From assembly GCF_003966715.1 (NCBI RefSeq), contig NZ_AP018907.1:1476001-1540000 (forward strand): 64,000 nucleotides of DNA. Reading direction: 5' to 3'. The translations under genes and the position numbers were made by a program. This document shows, one piece after another, positions 53,123-62,025 of this stretch (its first letter is position 1; every line of letters starts with the position of its first letter). A model generated the notes under the pieces. The model worked only from the letters and a program-made list of their open reading frames with translations. It searched no databases and was not told the origin of the DNA. The DNA is from Blastochloris tepida (GTDB lineage Bacteria; Pseudomonadota; Alphaproteobacteria; Rhizobiales; Xanthobacteraceae).

Positions 53123-53896
53123 ATGAGCGCCCAGCGCGTTTGGATCACCGGTGCCAGCTCGGGAATCGGGCGGGCGCTGGCGCTGGAGATGGCCCGCCGC
53201 GGGGCCGCCGTGGTGGCGACCGCCCGCCGGGCCGAAGCTTTGGCCGAGCTTTCGGGCGCAGCATCGGGCCTCAAGGGCTCTATCCGCGCCGAGCCGGCCG
53301 ACGTCACAGACGCCGATGCGCTGGAATTGCTAGTGGCGCGCGTCGAGGCCGAGGACGGTCCGATCGACACCGCCATTCTCAATGCAGGGCTCTATCTGCC
53401 GGTGCGGGCGGAGGAGTTCGACCTTGCCAAATTCGAGACCTCCTTTGCGGTGAATCTCGGCGGCACGGTGAAGGCGCTGGCGCCAATCCTGCCGCGAATG
53501 ATGGCGCGGAAGCGTGGGCGCATCGCGTTTGTGGCGTCAGTGGCCGGCTATGGCGGCCTGCCGACGTCGTCGGCTTACGGCGCCACCAAGGCGGCGCTGA
53601 TCAACATGGCCGAAAGCCTGAAGTTCGATTGCGACCGCCATGGCGTGACGGTGCAGGTCATCTGCCCCGGTTTCGTCGAAACCCCGGCGACCGAGGTCAA
53701 TCCGTTCCCGATGCCGTTCATCATCCCGGCCGAGGAGGCTGCCCGCCGCATCGCCGATGGGCTGGAGACGAACCGCTTCGAGATCGCCTTTCCCCGCCGC
53801 TTCGCCTTCATCCTGAAAGCCATCAATCTCTTGCCGTACCGGCTCTATTTCCCGCTGGTGGCGCGCGCCACCGGCTGGAACAAGCCTGTCATGTAG
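53123..53896 (+). CDS. Short-chain dehydrogenase/reductase
   Basis: 257 residues with the classical SDR plan: TGASSGIG cofactor loop at residue 10, ILNAGLYLP (NAG), catalytic Ser and YGATK (YxxxK) near 150, and PGFVETPATEV. The C-terminal INLLPYRLYFPLVARATGW is hydrophobic, suggesting membrane contact and a lipid-like substrate. SDR genes of this kind belong to the conserved sigma-E regulon of R. sphaeroides (RSP1087 region, from memory). It ends five bases from the convergent MFS gene. Confidence 0.9.
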   Translation: MSAQRVWITGASSGIGRALALEMARRGAAVVATARRAEALAELSGAASGLKGSIRAEPADVTDADALELLVARVEAEDGPIDTAILNAGLYLPVRAEEFDLAKFETSFAVNLGGTVKALAPILPRMMARKRGRIAFVASVAGYGGLPTSSAYGATKAALINMAESLKFDCDRHGVTVQVICPGFVETPATEVNPFPMPFIIPAEEAARRIADGLETNRFEIAFPRRFAFILKAINLLPYRLYFPLVARATGWNKPVM

Positions 53897-53901
53897 GTCG
53901 G

Positions 53902-55266
53902 TCAGCCTGCCTGCCGCCGCTCGATCGCGGCGCGCAGCCGGGCCTGTTCGGCGGCGTCGAGCGGAAAGCGCCACATCAGCGCGATAGCGGCAAGCTTGAG
54001 CGCCACCGGCACCGCCGCATAGAGCATCGCCAGGGCGATCAGGCCCCGCTCGCTTGCAGCACCTTGCGCCGGATCGAAGCCTGCCCACGACAGGACCGGA
54101 AAGGCGATGCCGACGGCGGCAGCCAGCGCCGCCTTGGTGGCGAGGCTCCAGACCGCGAGATAGAGGCCCGAGCGCTGCTCGCCGGTCGCTGCGGTGTCGA
54201 CATCGATCACGTCGGCCTGGATGGCGCCCGGCAGTATCAGGTCGGCCCCGAGCGTCAGGCCGGTGATCACGCACACTACGAGAAAGAGTCCGGCGTCGCC
54301 GGGGCCGAGGAACGCCGCCGTCACGAACGCCGCGCAGGCGATCAGCATGGCCAGCGACCACGCGCGGTGCTTCGACGTGCGCTGCGCCAGAGCGAGCCAC
54401 GCCGGCACCCCGGCCACCCCGCACAGGAAATAGACCAGCAGCAGCGGGCCGGCATAGGCGGAGGCGCCGAGCCGGTCGCCGACATAGAACAGGAACAGCG
54501 TCGCCGGAAAACCATTGGCGAGGCCGTTGAGGAAGAACGCCGCCAGGAGCCGCCGGAACGGCCGGTTGGCGAGCATCTGCGCTGAGCCCTCGCGCAAATC
54601 GAGCCGGCTCACCGAGCGGTCGGCGGGCTCAGGTGCGGCACCCACCGCCAATGCCGCCGCGGCCGGAAGCATCAGCCCGACCAGCAGCGCGAGCCCCGCC
54701 AACGCGCTCGCCTGTCCGCCGCCCCACAGAGCGGGGATTGCCGCCTGGGCAAGCAGCGCCACGACGGTGCCGAGGACGGTCAGCGTCTCGCGAGCGGCGA
54801 CCACCCGGCTGCGACCGGCATAGGAGGTGGAGAGTTCGGCGCCCCAGGCGAAATAGGGCACGGCCAGCGCCGTCCAGGCCACCGACATCAGCCCAGCCCA
54901 CAGGAGAAGATGGAGAGCGCCGGCACCGTCCGGCGGCAGGAACACCATGGCGGCCGCGCCGGCGGTGACCGGTGCCGCGACCGCCACCCAGATGCGCCGC
55001 CGGCCGAAACGTACGCGGGTACGGTCGGCAAGGAGCCCGATCAGCGGGTCGGTGACGGCATCGAAGACGCGCACCGCCAGCAGCACCGCGCCGACGGTGG
55101 CGATCGGCAGGCCGACGCTGCGGGCATAGAATTCCGGCACCAACACGTAGAAGGGCAGCGCCAGCGCCGCCAGCGGCAGGGCCGGCGCGGCGTAGGCGAG
55201 GATCTGGCCAAAGGTCGGCTCGATCGTTTGTTTGATTTTGGCCGCGACCGGCTCGCCACCGTTCAT
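53902..55266 (-). CDS. MFS transporter of the GPH (sugar:cation symporter) type
   Basis: 454 residues from ATG 55266, which overlaps the methyltransferase stop as ATGA. Twelve TM helices. The GPH motifs are VFDAVTDPLIGLLADRTRVRFGRRRIW after helix 2 and ADVIDVDTAATGEQRSGLYLAVWSLATKAALA. A transporter of this class lies in the homologous sigma-E cluster of R. sphaeroides; its cargo is unknown and could be a lipid or lipid precursor, since related families include lysophospholipid carriers (inference). Last gene of the phr operon. Confidence 0.88.
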   Translation of the reverse strand: MNGGEPVAAKIKQTIEPTFGQILAYAAPALPLAALALPFYVLVPEFYARSVGLPIATVGAVLLAVRVFDAVTDPLIGLLADRTRVRFGRRRIWVAVAAPVTAGAAAMVFLPPDGAGALHLLLWAGLMSVAWTALAVPYFAWGAELSTSYAGRSRVVAARETLTVLGTVVALLAQAAIPALWGGGQASALAGLALLVGLMLPAAAALAVGAAPEPADRSVSRLDLREGSAQMLANRPFRRLLAAFFLNGLANGFPATLFLFYVGDRLGASAYAGPLLLVYFLCGVAGVPAWLALAQRTSKHRAWSLAMLIACAAFVTAAFLGPGDAGLFLVVCVITGLTLGADLILPGAIQADVIDVDTAATGEQRSGLYLAVWSLATKAALAAAVGIAFPVLSWAGFDPAQGAASERGLIALAMLYAAVPVALKLAAIALMWRFPLDAAEQARLRAAIERRQAG

Positions 55267-56495
55267 CCCGCCCGCGCGAAGATCATCTGGCGCACATCGA
55301 TGTTGCGCGAGCGGAAGCCGGCCTCGCAATAAGCGAGGTAGTACTCCCACAGGCGGCGGAAGCGTTCGTCGAAGCCCATCGGCGCCAGATGCGGCCAAGC
55401 GGCGCGGAAGCGGTCGCGCCAGTGGACGAGGGTGGTGGCGTAGTCGAGGCCGAACTCGCGCTCCTTCACCAAAGGCAGGCCCATGCCGGCACCGAGCTCC
55501 CGCAGGATCGAGGGCGGCGGCAGCATGCCGCCGGGGAAGATATAGCGGCGGATGAAATCGAGCTCGCGGCGGTAGGCGTCGAACACCCGGTCCTGGATGG
55601 TGATGCTCTGGATGCCGGCAAGCCCGCCGGGCAGCAGGCGCTCGCGCAGCTTGCGGAAATAGGTCGGCCAGAAGCTCTCGCCCACCGCCTCGATCATCTC
55701 AATGGAGACGACACGGTCGTAAAGGCCGTGCTCGTCGCGATAGTCGCGGTAGCGGATCTCGACACGGTCGGACAGGCCAGCTTTGGCGATGCGGGCGGTG
55801 GCATAGTCGAACTGCTCGCGCGAGATGGTGAGGCCCACCACCTTGCAGCCGCGCTCGGCCGCGGCGTATTCGGCGAAACCGCCCCAGCCGCAGCCGATCT
55901 CCAGCACGGTGTGGCCGGGGGCCAGCGCCAGCTCGTCGGCGAGCTGGCGGTACTTGGCGCGCTGGGCGCTCTCTAGGTCGTTGATGCCACCCTCGAACAG
56001 CGCCGCCGAATAGGTCATCGAGGGGTCGAGCCACGCCGCATAGAAGGCGTTGCCGAGGTCGTAATGGGCCTCGATGTTCCTCCTGGCCTGCCGGCGGGTG
56101 TTTCGGTTCAGCCAGTGGCGGAAATTCTGCCACAGCCGCACCAGCGGCTGGGTAGCGAGCATGGCCTGGGTCAGATCCTGGTTGCTGCAGAACAGGTGCA
56201 GGAACTGCGTCAGGTCCGGGCTCTCCCACTCGCCGCGCAGATAGGCCTCGGCGATGCCGAGATCGCCGGAGACGATCAGCCGCCGGGCGAAGGCGAAATC
56301 CTTGACGATCATCACCGCATTCGGCCCGGGTTCGGCGCCGCCGAGCATCAGGCTGCGGCCATCCGGAAGCTGGACGGTGAGCGTGCCGTGCCGGAGCCGG
56401 GCGGCGAGCGACAGCGCCAAGCGCGCCGCGCGTGGCAGGCCGGGCGCTGCCAGATGAAGCGTTTCGGGCGAAACCGGGATCGGCTGCTGTGTCAT
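55263..56495 (-). CDS. SAM-dependent methyltransferase of the cyclopropane-fatty-acid synthase family
   Basis: 410 residues. The N-terminal lipid-binding domain (about 1-130) precedes the CFAS fold, which has NIEAHYDLGNAFYAAWLDPSMTYSAALF, the SAM motif VLEIGCGWGGFAEYAA, and SIEMIEAVGE with the conserved Glu. FIRRYIFPGGMLP and the Tyr-rich C-terminus complete the family pattern. It modifies unsaturated acyl chains of membrane phospholipids with a methylene or methyl group. In photo-oxidative regulons the product may be a cyclopropane or methylated (furan-precursor) fatty acid. GAGGACGAGG precedes ATG 56495. Confidence 0.92.
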   Translation of the reverse strand: MTQQPIPVSPETLHLAAPGLPRAARLALSLAARLRHGTLTVQLPDGRSLMLGGAEPGPNAVMIVKDFAFARRLIVSGDLGIAEAYLRGEWESPDLTQFLHLFCSNQDLTQAMLATQPLVRLWQNFRHWLNRNTRRQARRNIEAHYDLGNAFYAAWLDPSMTYSAALFEGGINDLESAQRAKYRQLADELALAPGHTVLEIGCGWGGFAEYAAAERGCKVVGLTISREQFDYATARIAKAGLSDRVEIRYRDYRDEHGLYDRVVSIEMIEAVGESFWPTYFRKLRERLLPGGLAGIQSITIQDRVFDAYRRELDFIRRYIFPGGMLPPPSILRELGAGMGLPLVKEREFGLDYATTLVHWRDRFRAAWPHLAPMGFDERFRRLWEYYLAYCEAGFRSRNIDVRQMIFARAG

Positions 56496-56519
56496 CCTCG
56501 TCCTCGGGTCTCCGTATCG

Positions 56520-57377
56520 TCAGCCGGATTTCGCATCACGGGTGGTGGGCAGGAACTCTCCGTCCCGGCTGGCCGGCGGGGGTGCTGTTGCCGGCCGGGC
56601 CGACAGTCGGACGGGAACGCCCTTCAGCCACAGCCGCAGGGCTTCCCAGTGGATGGCGCCGAGCACTTTGGCGGTCATCATCGGATGTACGAAAAACGCG
56701 CGCAACAGATTGGCGGTATTCAGCGCACGACGGTGGCCGGAGAAGGTCGCGGCGAGCAGCGGCCCCTCGGCGTCGGTCTGCAGGATGCGCACCGCGACAT
56801 CCTCGCCGGGCGGGCGCATGCGGAAAAGATAGCGCTGATCGAGCGCGTTGAACGGCGACACGAAGAACCGCTTCTCCGCCTGCTGGCGGATCTCGGCCAC
56901 CGACGCCTCGCCGGGCATGAGCGGGCAGACATAGGCGTGGCGCTCGCCGAAGGTGTTGCGCACCGAATAGATGATGGCGGCAAGCTCGCCGGAGGCCGCG
57001 TAGCACCAATAGACCGACAGCGGATCGAAGGCGGCGCCGAACACGCGCGGATAGCACAGCAGCAGCACCCGCGTCGGATGCGGCGCGCCGGCCGCAGCCA
57101 GCAGGTCATCGACCCAGGGCCGCAGTGGCGAACCGTCGCCCGCGCCGTGGTCCGCTTCCGAAAAGCCCCACAGATTGAACCGCCCGACCGAGAACAGCGG
57201 CGACAGGCGATCGGCCTCGGCGAGGCGGTCGATGTCGATCAGGAGGCTCGTCACGCGGTAGCGGAAGCGGTGGCCGACCGGGCGCAGGCGCGCGTGCATC
57301 ACTACGCCTTCGAACAGCGATGCGGCTGCCTCGGGCGGCGGGCGCTGGCTGGCGAGCGGGCGGCTTTCTGCGCTCAT
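56520..57377 (-). CDS. DUF1365 family protein
   Basis: 285 residues from ATG 57377, which overlaps the preceding stop as ATGA. The typical beginning SLFEGVVMHARLRPVGHRFRYRVTSLLIDIDRL and the NLWGFSEADHG and FDPLSVYWCYAASG segments identify the family, which has no proven function. DUF1365 genes are nearly always linked to an FAD oxidoreductase and a Cfa-type enzyme, as here, so it probably acts in the same fatty-acid modification. Confidence 0.9.
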   Translation of the reverse strand: MSAESRPLASQRPPPEAAASLFEGVVMHARLRPVGHRFRYRVTSLLIDIDRLAEADRLSPLFSVGRFNLWGFSEADHGAGDGSPLRPWVDDLLAAAGAPHPTRVLLLCYPRVFGAAFDPLSVYWCYAASGELAAIIYSVRNTFGERHAYVCPLMPGEASVAEIRQQAEKRFFVSPFNALDQRYLFRMRPPGEDVAVRILQTDAEGPLLAATFSGHRRALNTANLLRAFFVHPMMTAKVLGAIHWEALRLWLKGVPVRLSARPATAPPPASRDGEFLPTTRDAKSG

Positions 57378-58672
57378 GCCGCTGCCGGGAAGACGTTGCG
57401 TGGCACGGTGCGCCACGGGATGACGCCGCCCAGCGCCTCGGCGACAGTGAGGCCGGACACCAGCCCATCCTCGTGGAAGCCGTAGCCAGTCCAGGCGCCG
57501 GCAAACCATGCGCGGTTCTTCCCCTGAATGGTGGAAAGCCGGGCCTGGGCATCGATCGCCCGCGCGTCATATTGCGGGTGGTCGTATTCGAAGGTGCGGA
57601 ACACGAGGTTGGGGTCCGGGTCGCGCACCGGATTGAGGCTGACGAACAGCGGCCGGTTCGGATCGATGCCCTGGAGCCGGTTCATCCAGTAGGTGACGGC
57701 GACCTCGCGGGCGCCGTCGTCCGGGGAGGGGATGGCGCCGGTGACGTTCCAGGCCGACCATACCTTGCGGCGCCTGGGCATCAGGTTGGCATCGCGATGC
57801 AGGAACACGCGGTTCGGCCGGTAGGGTAGCGCCGACAGGATGGCACGCTCGGCCTCGGAGGCATCCGCCAACAGCGCCAGCGTGTCGGGCGCGTGGGTGG
57901 CGAAAACCACCTGATCGAAGGCTTCGGCCGCGCCCCCGCGATCGATCACCTCGACGCCGTCGCTGGTGCGGCGCACGGCGGCGACCGGCGCGGCGAGACG
58001 CAGCGTGCCGCGGAAGGCGGCGAGCAGCGCATCGACATAGGACCTGCTGCCGCCGGTGACCGTGCGCCAGACGATCTGGCGCAGGTTCACCAGCCGGTGG
58101 TTCTCGAAGAACGATACGAAGCTCGCCGCCGGGAAATCCAGCAGGCGGTCGAACGGCGTCGACCAGATCGCCGCGCCCATCGGTACGATGTAGTGGTCGA
58201 CGAAGCGGCGCGAGAAGCGCCGCCGGTCGAGCCACGCGCCGAGCGTCAGCCCGTCGAGATCGCCGGACTGGCGCGCCGCCGGGGCCTCGGTGTTGAAGCG
58301 CCAGACCTCCTTCAGCATCCACAAGAAGCCGGGCGAGACAAGATTGCTGCGCTGCGCGAATACGGTGTCGAGCGACTGGCCGGACCACTCGAATGCGCCG
58401 TCGCCCAGCGACAGCGCGAAGCTCATGTCGCTGACATGGCTCGCCACCCCGAGATGGGCGAGCAGCGCGGTGAAGTTCGGGTAGTTCCGCTCGTTGTAGA
58501 CGATGAAGCCGGTATCGACCGAAACCGGCGTGCCGTCATAATCGACATCGACGGTGTGGCTGTGGCCGCCGGGGCGCGGCTCGCGCTCAAACAGCACCAC
58601 GTCATGGTTCGCGCCCAGCGCCCAGGCGGCGGCGTTGCCGGCGATGCCGGAACCGATCACGGCGATGCGCAT
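57374..58672 (-). CDS. FAD-dependent amine-oxidase-like oxidoreductase
   Basis: 432 residues from ATG 58672 (GGGAG upstream). The dinucleotide motif MRIAVIGSGIAG is followed by FEREPRPGGHSHTVDVDYDG, in which the Gly-Gly-His region is typical of flavin-containing amine-oxidase-like proteins annotated as cyclopropane-fatty-acid associated. The C-terminal FAD motif is WFAGAWTGYGFHEDGLVSGLTVAE. Probable acyl-chain desaturase or dehydrogenase working with the Cfa-like enzyme (inference). Confidence 0.9.
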   Translation of the reverse strand: MRIAVIGSGIAGNAAAWALGANHDVVLFEREPRPGGHSHTVDVDYDGTPVSVDTGFIVYNERNYPNFTALLAHLGVASHVSDMSFALSLGDGAFEWSGQSLDTVFAQRSNLVSPGFLWMLKEVWRFNTEAPAARQSGDLDGLTLGAWLDRRRFSRRFVDHYIVPMGAAIWSTPFDRLLDFPAASFVSFFENHRLVNLRQIVWRTVTGGSRSYVDALLAAFRGTLRLAAPVAAVRRTSDGVEVIDRGGAAEAFDQVVFATHAPDTLALLADASEAERAILSALPYRPNRVFLHRDANLMPRRRKVWSAWNVTGAIPSPDDGAREVAVTYWMNRLQGIDPNRPLFVSLNPVRDPDPNLVFRTFEYDHPQYDARAIDAQARLSTIQGKNRAWFAGAWTGYGFHEDGLVSGLTVAEALGGVIPWRTVPRNVFPAAA

Positions 58673-58737
58673 CAATGTCTCCCGAAGCGGCAGAAGGAGG
58701 GCAGGCGGCTTGGTGCAGATCCGGTCAGCATGTGCTG

Positions 58738-60213
58738 TCAGGCCGCATTTGACTTGATTTCGGCGAACGCGGCCAGAGCGCGGTTGCGTGCCCACGCATG
58801 GTCGACGATGGGGGCGGGGTAGGTGTCGCCGAGCCGGACGCCGGCCGCGGCACGTTCAAGCGGCGAAGCCCTCCAGGGCTGGTGGATGATGGCGGACGGA
58901 AGCCCGGCAAGCTCGGGGATGAAGCGGCGGACATAGGCGCCATCGGGATCGAATTTCTCGCCCTGAAGGATGGGGTTGAAGATACGGAAATAGGGCGCGG
59001 CATCGGCGCCGCAACCGGCCACCCACTGCCAGCTTGCGGGATTCGAGGCCGGGTCGGCATCGACCAGCGTGTCCCAGAACCAGGCTTCGCCGGCCCGCCA
59101 ATCCTGCAGCAGGTGCTTGACCAGGAACGAGGCGGTGATCATCCGCACGCGATTGTGCATCCAGCCGGTGCGCCAGAGCTGGCGCATGCCGGCATCGACG
59201 ATCGGATAGCCGGTGGCGCCGCGCTGCCAGGCACGCAGCAGCCTGTCGTCCGGCCGCCACGGAAAGGCGTCGAAGCGCGGCTGGAGATTGGCCGCCGCCA
59301 GATTGGGGTGGTGGTGCAGGAGATTTTGGGAGAACTCGCGCCAGCCGAGCTCGGACAGGAACTTGTCGGCATCGGGCGCCGCCGCCCGCCCGCTCGCCAG
59401 CGCCGTCTGCACTGTGTGCCAGACCTGCCCGGGCGTGATCTCGCCGAAGCGCAGATGCGGCGACAGCATCGAGACGTGGGCGAGGTCCGGCCGGTCGCGC
59501 AGCGTCGCATAGCCGGCGATGCCTTGGTCGAGGAAATCGGCGAGGCGGGCGGCCGCGCCGGCCTCGCCGGGGGTCCAGGTCTCGCGCAGGCCGCCGGCCC
59601 AGTCGGGCGCGGTCGGCTCCAGCCCCCAGTCGGCGAGGCGGTCGGACGCGATGCTCAGGCCGGCGCGGAGCGGCGGCACCGGCAGCGGTGCGGGCGGCGC
59701 GAGCTTGGCCGTGACCGTCTTCCAGAACGGGGTGAACACCCGCCCGCGCAGTGCGGCCGGGTCGTGCAGCAGCGCGGTGCGGCGCAGGCCATCGGCGATG
59801 GCGACGTGCGGCAGAGTCTCCGCGACGATCCTGCGAACCGCATCGTCGGCCGCCTGTTCGGCCGACATGGGGCGGGGGTTCCAGGCGATCATGCCGGCAC
59901 CGGCCTCGCGCAGCACGTCTGGGATGACAACGGCCGCCGGGCCGCGCCGCAGGATCAACGGCACGCCGACGCGTGCGAGGGCGGCTTGGAGCGCTCGCAG
60001 CGAGCCGGCGAGCCACCAGCGTGCCGCCGCCCCGAGCGGGCGCGAACCATGCCCCGCTTCGTCCTGTACAAAGAGGCCGAGGACCGGCCGGCCGGAGTCG
60101 GTAGCCGCCGTCAGGGCCGGATTGTCGGACAGGCGGAGGTCGAACCGAAACCACACGACGGCCGGCCCGTCGGGGTTGGTCGCGTGGTTGTCACGGGGCA
60201 TCGCGCGCGTCAT
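58738..60213 (-). CDS. phr: Deoxyribodipyrimidine photolyase (class I CPD photolyase)
   Basis: 491 residues. The N-terminal alpha/beta domain starts VVWFRFDLRLSDNPAL. The FAD-binding helical domain has TGYPIVDAGMRQLWRTGWMHNRVRMITASFLVKHLL, then the WQWVAGCGADAAPYFRIFNP signature. It uses blue light to split cyclobutane pyrimidine dimers. ATG 60213 or 60201 is the start; neither has a good ribosome-binding site. It is first in a five-gene operon and is preceded by an RpoE-like promoter. Confidence 0.95.
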   Translation of the reverse strand: MTRAMPRDNHATNPDGPAVVWFRFDLRLSDNPALTAATDSGRPVLGLFVQDEAGHGSRPLGAAARWWLAGSLRALQAALARVGVPLILRRGPAAVVIPDVLREAGAGMIAWNPRPMSAEQAADDAVRRIVAETLPHVAIADGLRRTALLHDPAALRGRVFTPFWKTVTAKLAPPAPLPVPPLRAGLSIASDRLADWGLEPTAPDWAGGLRETWTPGEAGAAARLADFLDQGIAGYATLRDRPDLAHVSMLSPHLRFGEITPGQVWHTVQTALASGRAAAPDADKFLSELGWREFSQNLLHHHPNLAAANLQPRFDAFPWRPDDRLLRAWQRGATGYPIVDAGMRQLWRTGWMHNRVRMITASFLVKHLLQDWRAGEAWFWDTLVDADPASNPASWQWVAGCGADAAPYFRIFNPILQGEKFDPDGAYVRRFIPELAGLPSAIIHQPWRASPLERAAAGVRLGDTYPAPIVDHAWARNRALAAFAEIKSNAA

Positions 60214-60230
60214 TTCCGTCGTGGCACATC

Positions 60231-60310
60231 ATACCGTTTGCGGATGGTCCCTCGGGCTCCCCGAAACAGTCTCGCCGAAAATCCGTGGGCGAAAGGGGGG
60301 ATTTTCGGAG
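60231..60310 (+). repeat. Dispersed repeat, third copy (in the phr leader)
   Basis: Related to 35125-35311: TACCGTTTGCGGATGGTCC, CAGTCTCGCCGAAAATCC and GGGATTTTCGGAGA blocks in the same order. It falls between the phr promoter and the phr start. Confidence 0.6.
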
Positions 60311-60356
60311 ACCGGACAATTGTGTTCCTGCCTCCGGGCCGGAAACTGCCTCCTGC

Positions 60357-60386
60357 ATTCTACGGGTGGGCGTTGATGTTGGATCA
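60357..60386 (-). promoter_or_regulatory. RpoE/ECF-type promoter of the phr operon
   Basis: On the minus strand TGATCC (60386-60381), 18 bases, TAGAAT (60362-60357). Same hexamer and spacer length as at 52386-52415. Confidence 0.6.
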
Positions 60387-60515
60387 GCCGAGCCTCAGCT
60401 CTGACCCAGACTGCGCATGGGCCAAAGGAGGTACGGGCCGGCCACTATTGGCGTCGCCGGCAAATCCCGTCTAGACCTACCGCCGCAGTTCCATCGCTCG
60501 CACGGGGGGAGTTCC

Positions 60516-61883
60516 ATGAGCGACAGCGTCAAGTATCTGCTGCCGGAAGATCGCATTCCGCGCGCCTGGTACAATCTTGCGGCCGACCTGCCGGCGCCGC
60601 TGCCGCCGGGCCTGCATCCGGGTACCGGCAAGCCCCTCGGTCCGGACGACCTCGCCCCCATCTTTCCGATGGCGCTGATCGCCCAGGAAGTCTCCACCGA
60701 GCGCGAGATCGAGATCCCCGAGCCGGTGCGCGAGATCTACCGGCTGTGGCGCCCCTCGCCGCTGGTGCGCGCCCGCCGGCTGGAGAAGGCGCTCGACACC
60801 CCGGCGCGCATCTTCTTCAAGTATGAAGGCGTGAGCCCGGCCGGCTCGCACAAGCCCAACACCGCGGTGGCCCAGGCCTTCTACAACCGCGAGGCCGGCA
60901 TCAAGAAGCTGTCGACCGAGACCGGGGCAGGGCAGTGGGGCTCCTCGCTGGCCTTCGCCGGGTCCCTGTTCGGGATCGAGGTCAAGGTCTACATGGTCAA
61001 GGTCTCCTACAATCAGAAGCCCTATCGCCGGGCGCTGATGGAGACCTACGGCGCCACCTGCATTGCCAGCCCGTCGAACGAAACCGCGTCGGGCCGCGCC
61101 ATTCTGGCCGCCAATCCGGATTCGCCCGGCAGCCTCGGCATCGCGATCTCGGAAGCGGTGGAGGTCGCGGCCCAGAATCCCGACACCAACTACGCCCTGG
61201 GCAGCGTGCTCAACCATGTCGGCCTGCACCAGAGCGTGATCGGGCTTGAGGCCATCGAACAGATGGAGATGGCCGGCTTCTGGCCGGACGTGGTGATCGC
61301 CTGCGCCGGCGGCGGCTCCAATTTCGCCGGTCTGGCCTTCCCCTTCCTCGGCAAGAAGCTGCGCGAGGGCAAGGACGTGCGGGTGGTGGCGGTGGAGCCG
61401 GCGGCCTGCCCGACGCTGACCCGCGGCACCTACGCCTACGACTTCGGCGACACGGCGCACCTCACCCCGCTGATGAAGATGCACACGCTGGGCTCGTCCT
61501 TCGTGCCGCCCGGCTTCCATGCCGGCGGCCTGCGCTATCACGGCATGGCGCCGATGGTCAGCCACGCGCGCGAACTCGGCCTGATCGAGGCCCGCGCGGT
61601 GCACCAGAACCCGTGCTTCGAGGCCGGCCTGCTGTTCGCCCGCCAGGAAGGCATCGTACCGGCGCCGGAATCGACCCATGCGGTGCGCGCCGCCATCGAC
61701 GAGGCGCTCGCCGCCAAGGTCGAAGGCAAGCCGCGCACCATCCTGTTCAACCTGTCCGGCCACGGCCATTTCGACATGCAGGCCTACATGGACTACCTGT
61801 CGGGCAAGCTCGAAGACCGCGACTACGACGAGACGGCGCTCAACGCCTCGCTCGATCAGCTGCCGAAGATCGCGGCGGAGTAA
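60516..61883 (+). CDS. TrpB2-type (TrpB-like) pyridoxal-phosphate enzyme
   Basis: 455 residues from ATG 60516, preceded by a G-rich ribosome-binding site. The PLP Lys is in [16 protein letters not shown]. The phosphate loop is [12 protein letters not shown], and the extended N-terminus ([29 protein letters not shown]) is the form called TrpB2. These enzymes use serine and free indole and are usually not coupled to TrpA. No other trp gene is nearby, which fits an indole-salvage role. Confidence 0.92.
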   Translation: MSDSVKYLLPEDRIPRAWYNLAADLPAPLPPGLHPGTGKPLGPDDLAPIFPMALIAQEVSTEREIEIPEPVREIYRLWRPSPLVRARRLEKALDTPARIFFKYEGVSPAGSHKPNTAVAQAFYNREAGIKKLSTETGAGQWGSSLAFAGSLFGIEVKVYMVKVSYNQKPYRRALMETYGATCIASPSNETASGRAILAANPDSPGSLGIAISEAVEVAAQNPDTNYALGSVLNHVGLHQSVIGLEAIEQMEMAGFWPDVVIACAGGGSNFAGLAFPFLGKKLREGKDVRVVAVEPAACPTLTRGTYAYDFGDTAHLTPLMKMHTLGSSFVPPGFHAGGLRYHGMAPMVSHARELGLIEARAVHQNPCFEAGLLFARQEGIVPAPESTHAVRAAIDEALAAKVEGKPRTILFNLSGHGHFDMQAYMDYLSGKLEDRDYDETALNASLDQLPKIAAE

Positions 61884-61907
61884 TCCGCTCGGTACGGCTG
61901 GATGCAC

Positions 61908-62016
61908 CGTATCCCGGGCGCGGCGAGAGCCGAGCCCGGGACCGTTGTCCGGACAGGACACCATCCTGCGAGCGATCCCGGCTCGCGCGCCCAGAAGCGC
62001 TCGGCCGGGATGATCC
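61908..62016 (+). repeat. REP cluster between trpB2 and the MCP gene
   Basis: ATCCCGGGC...GCCCGGGACCGTTG and GATCCCGGCTC...GGCCGGGATGATCC dyads, related to the other REP copies. It fills the gap between two convergent genes and may act as a bidirectional 3' structure. Confidence 0.65.
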
Positions 62017-62025
62017 AACTGAAAA

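Larger units (their letters stand above)
60214..60515. other. Divergent phr/trpB2 intergenic region
   Basis: Contains the RpoE-like promoter for phr, a leader of about 140 bases that includes a dispersed-repeat copy, and the GGGGGGAG ribosome-binding site of the TrpB2-like gene. No additional gene was found. Confidence 0.6.
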
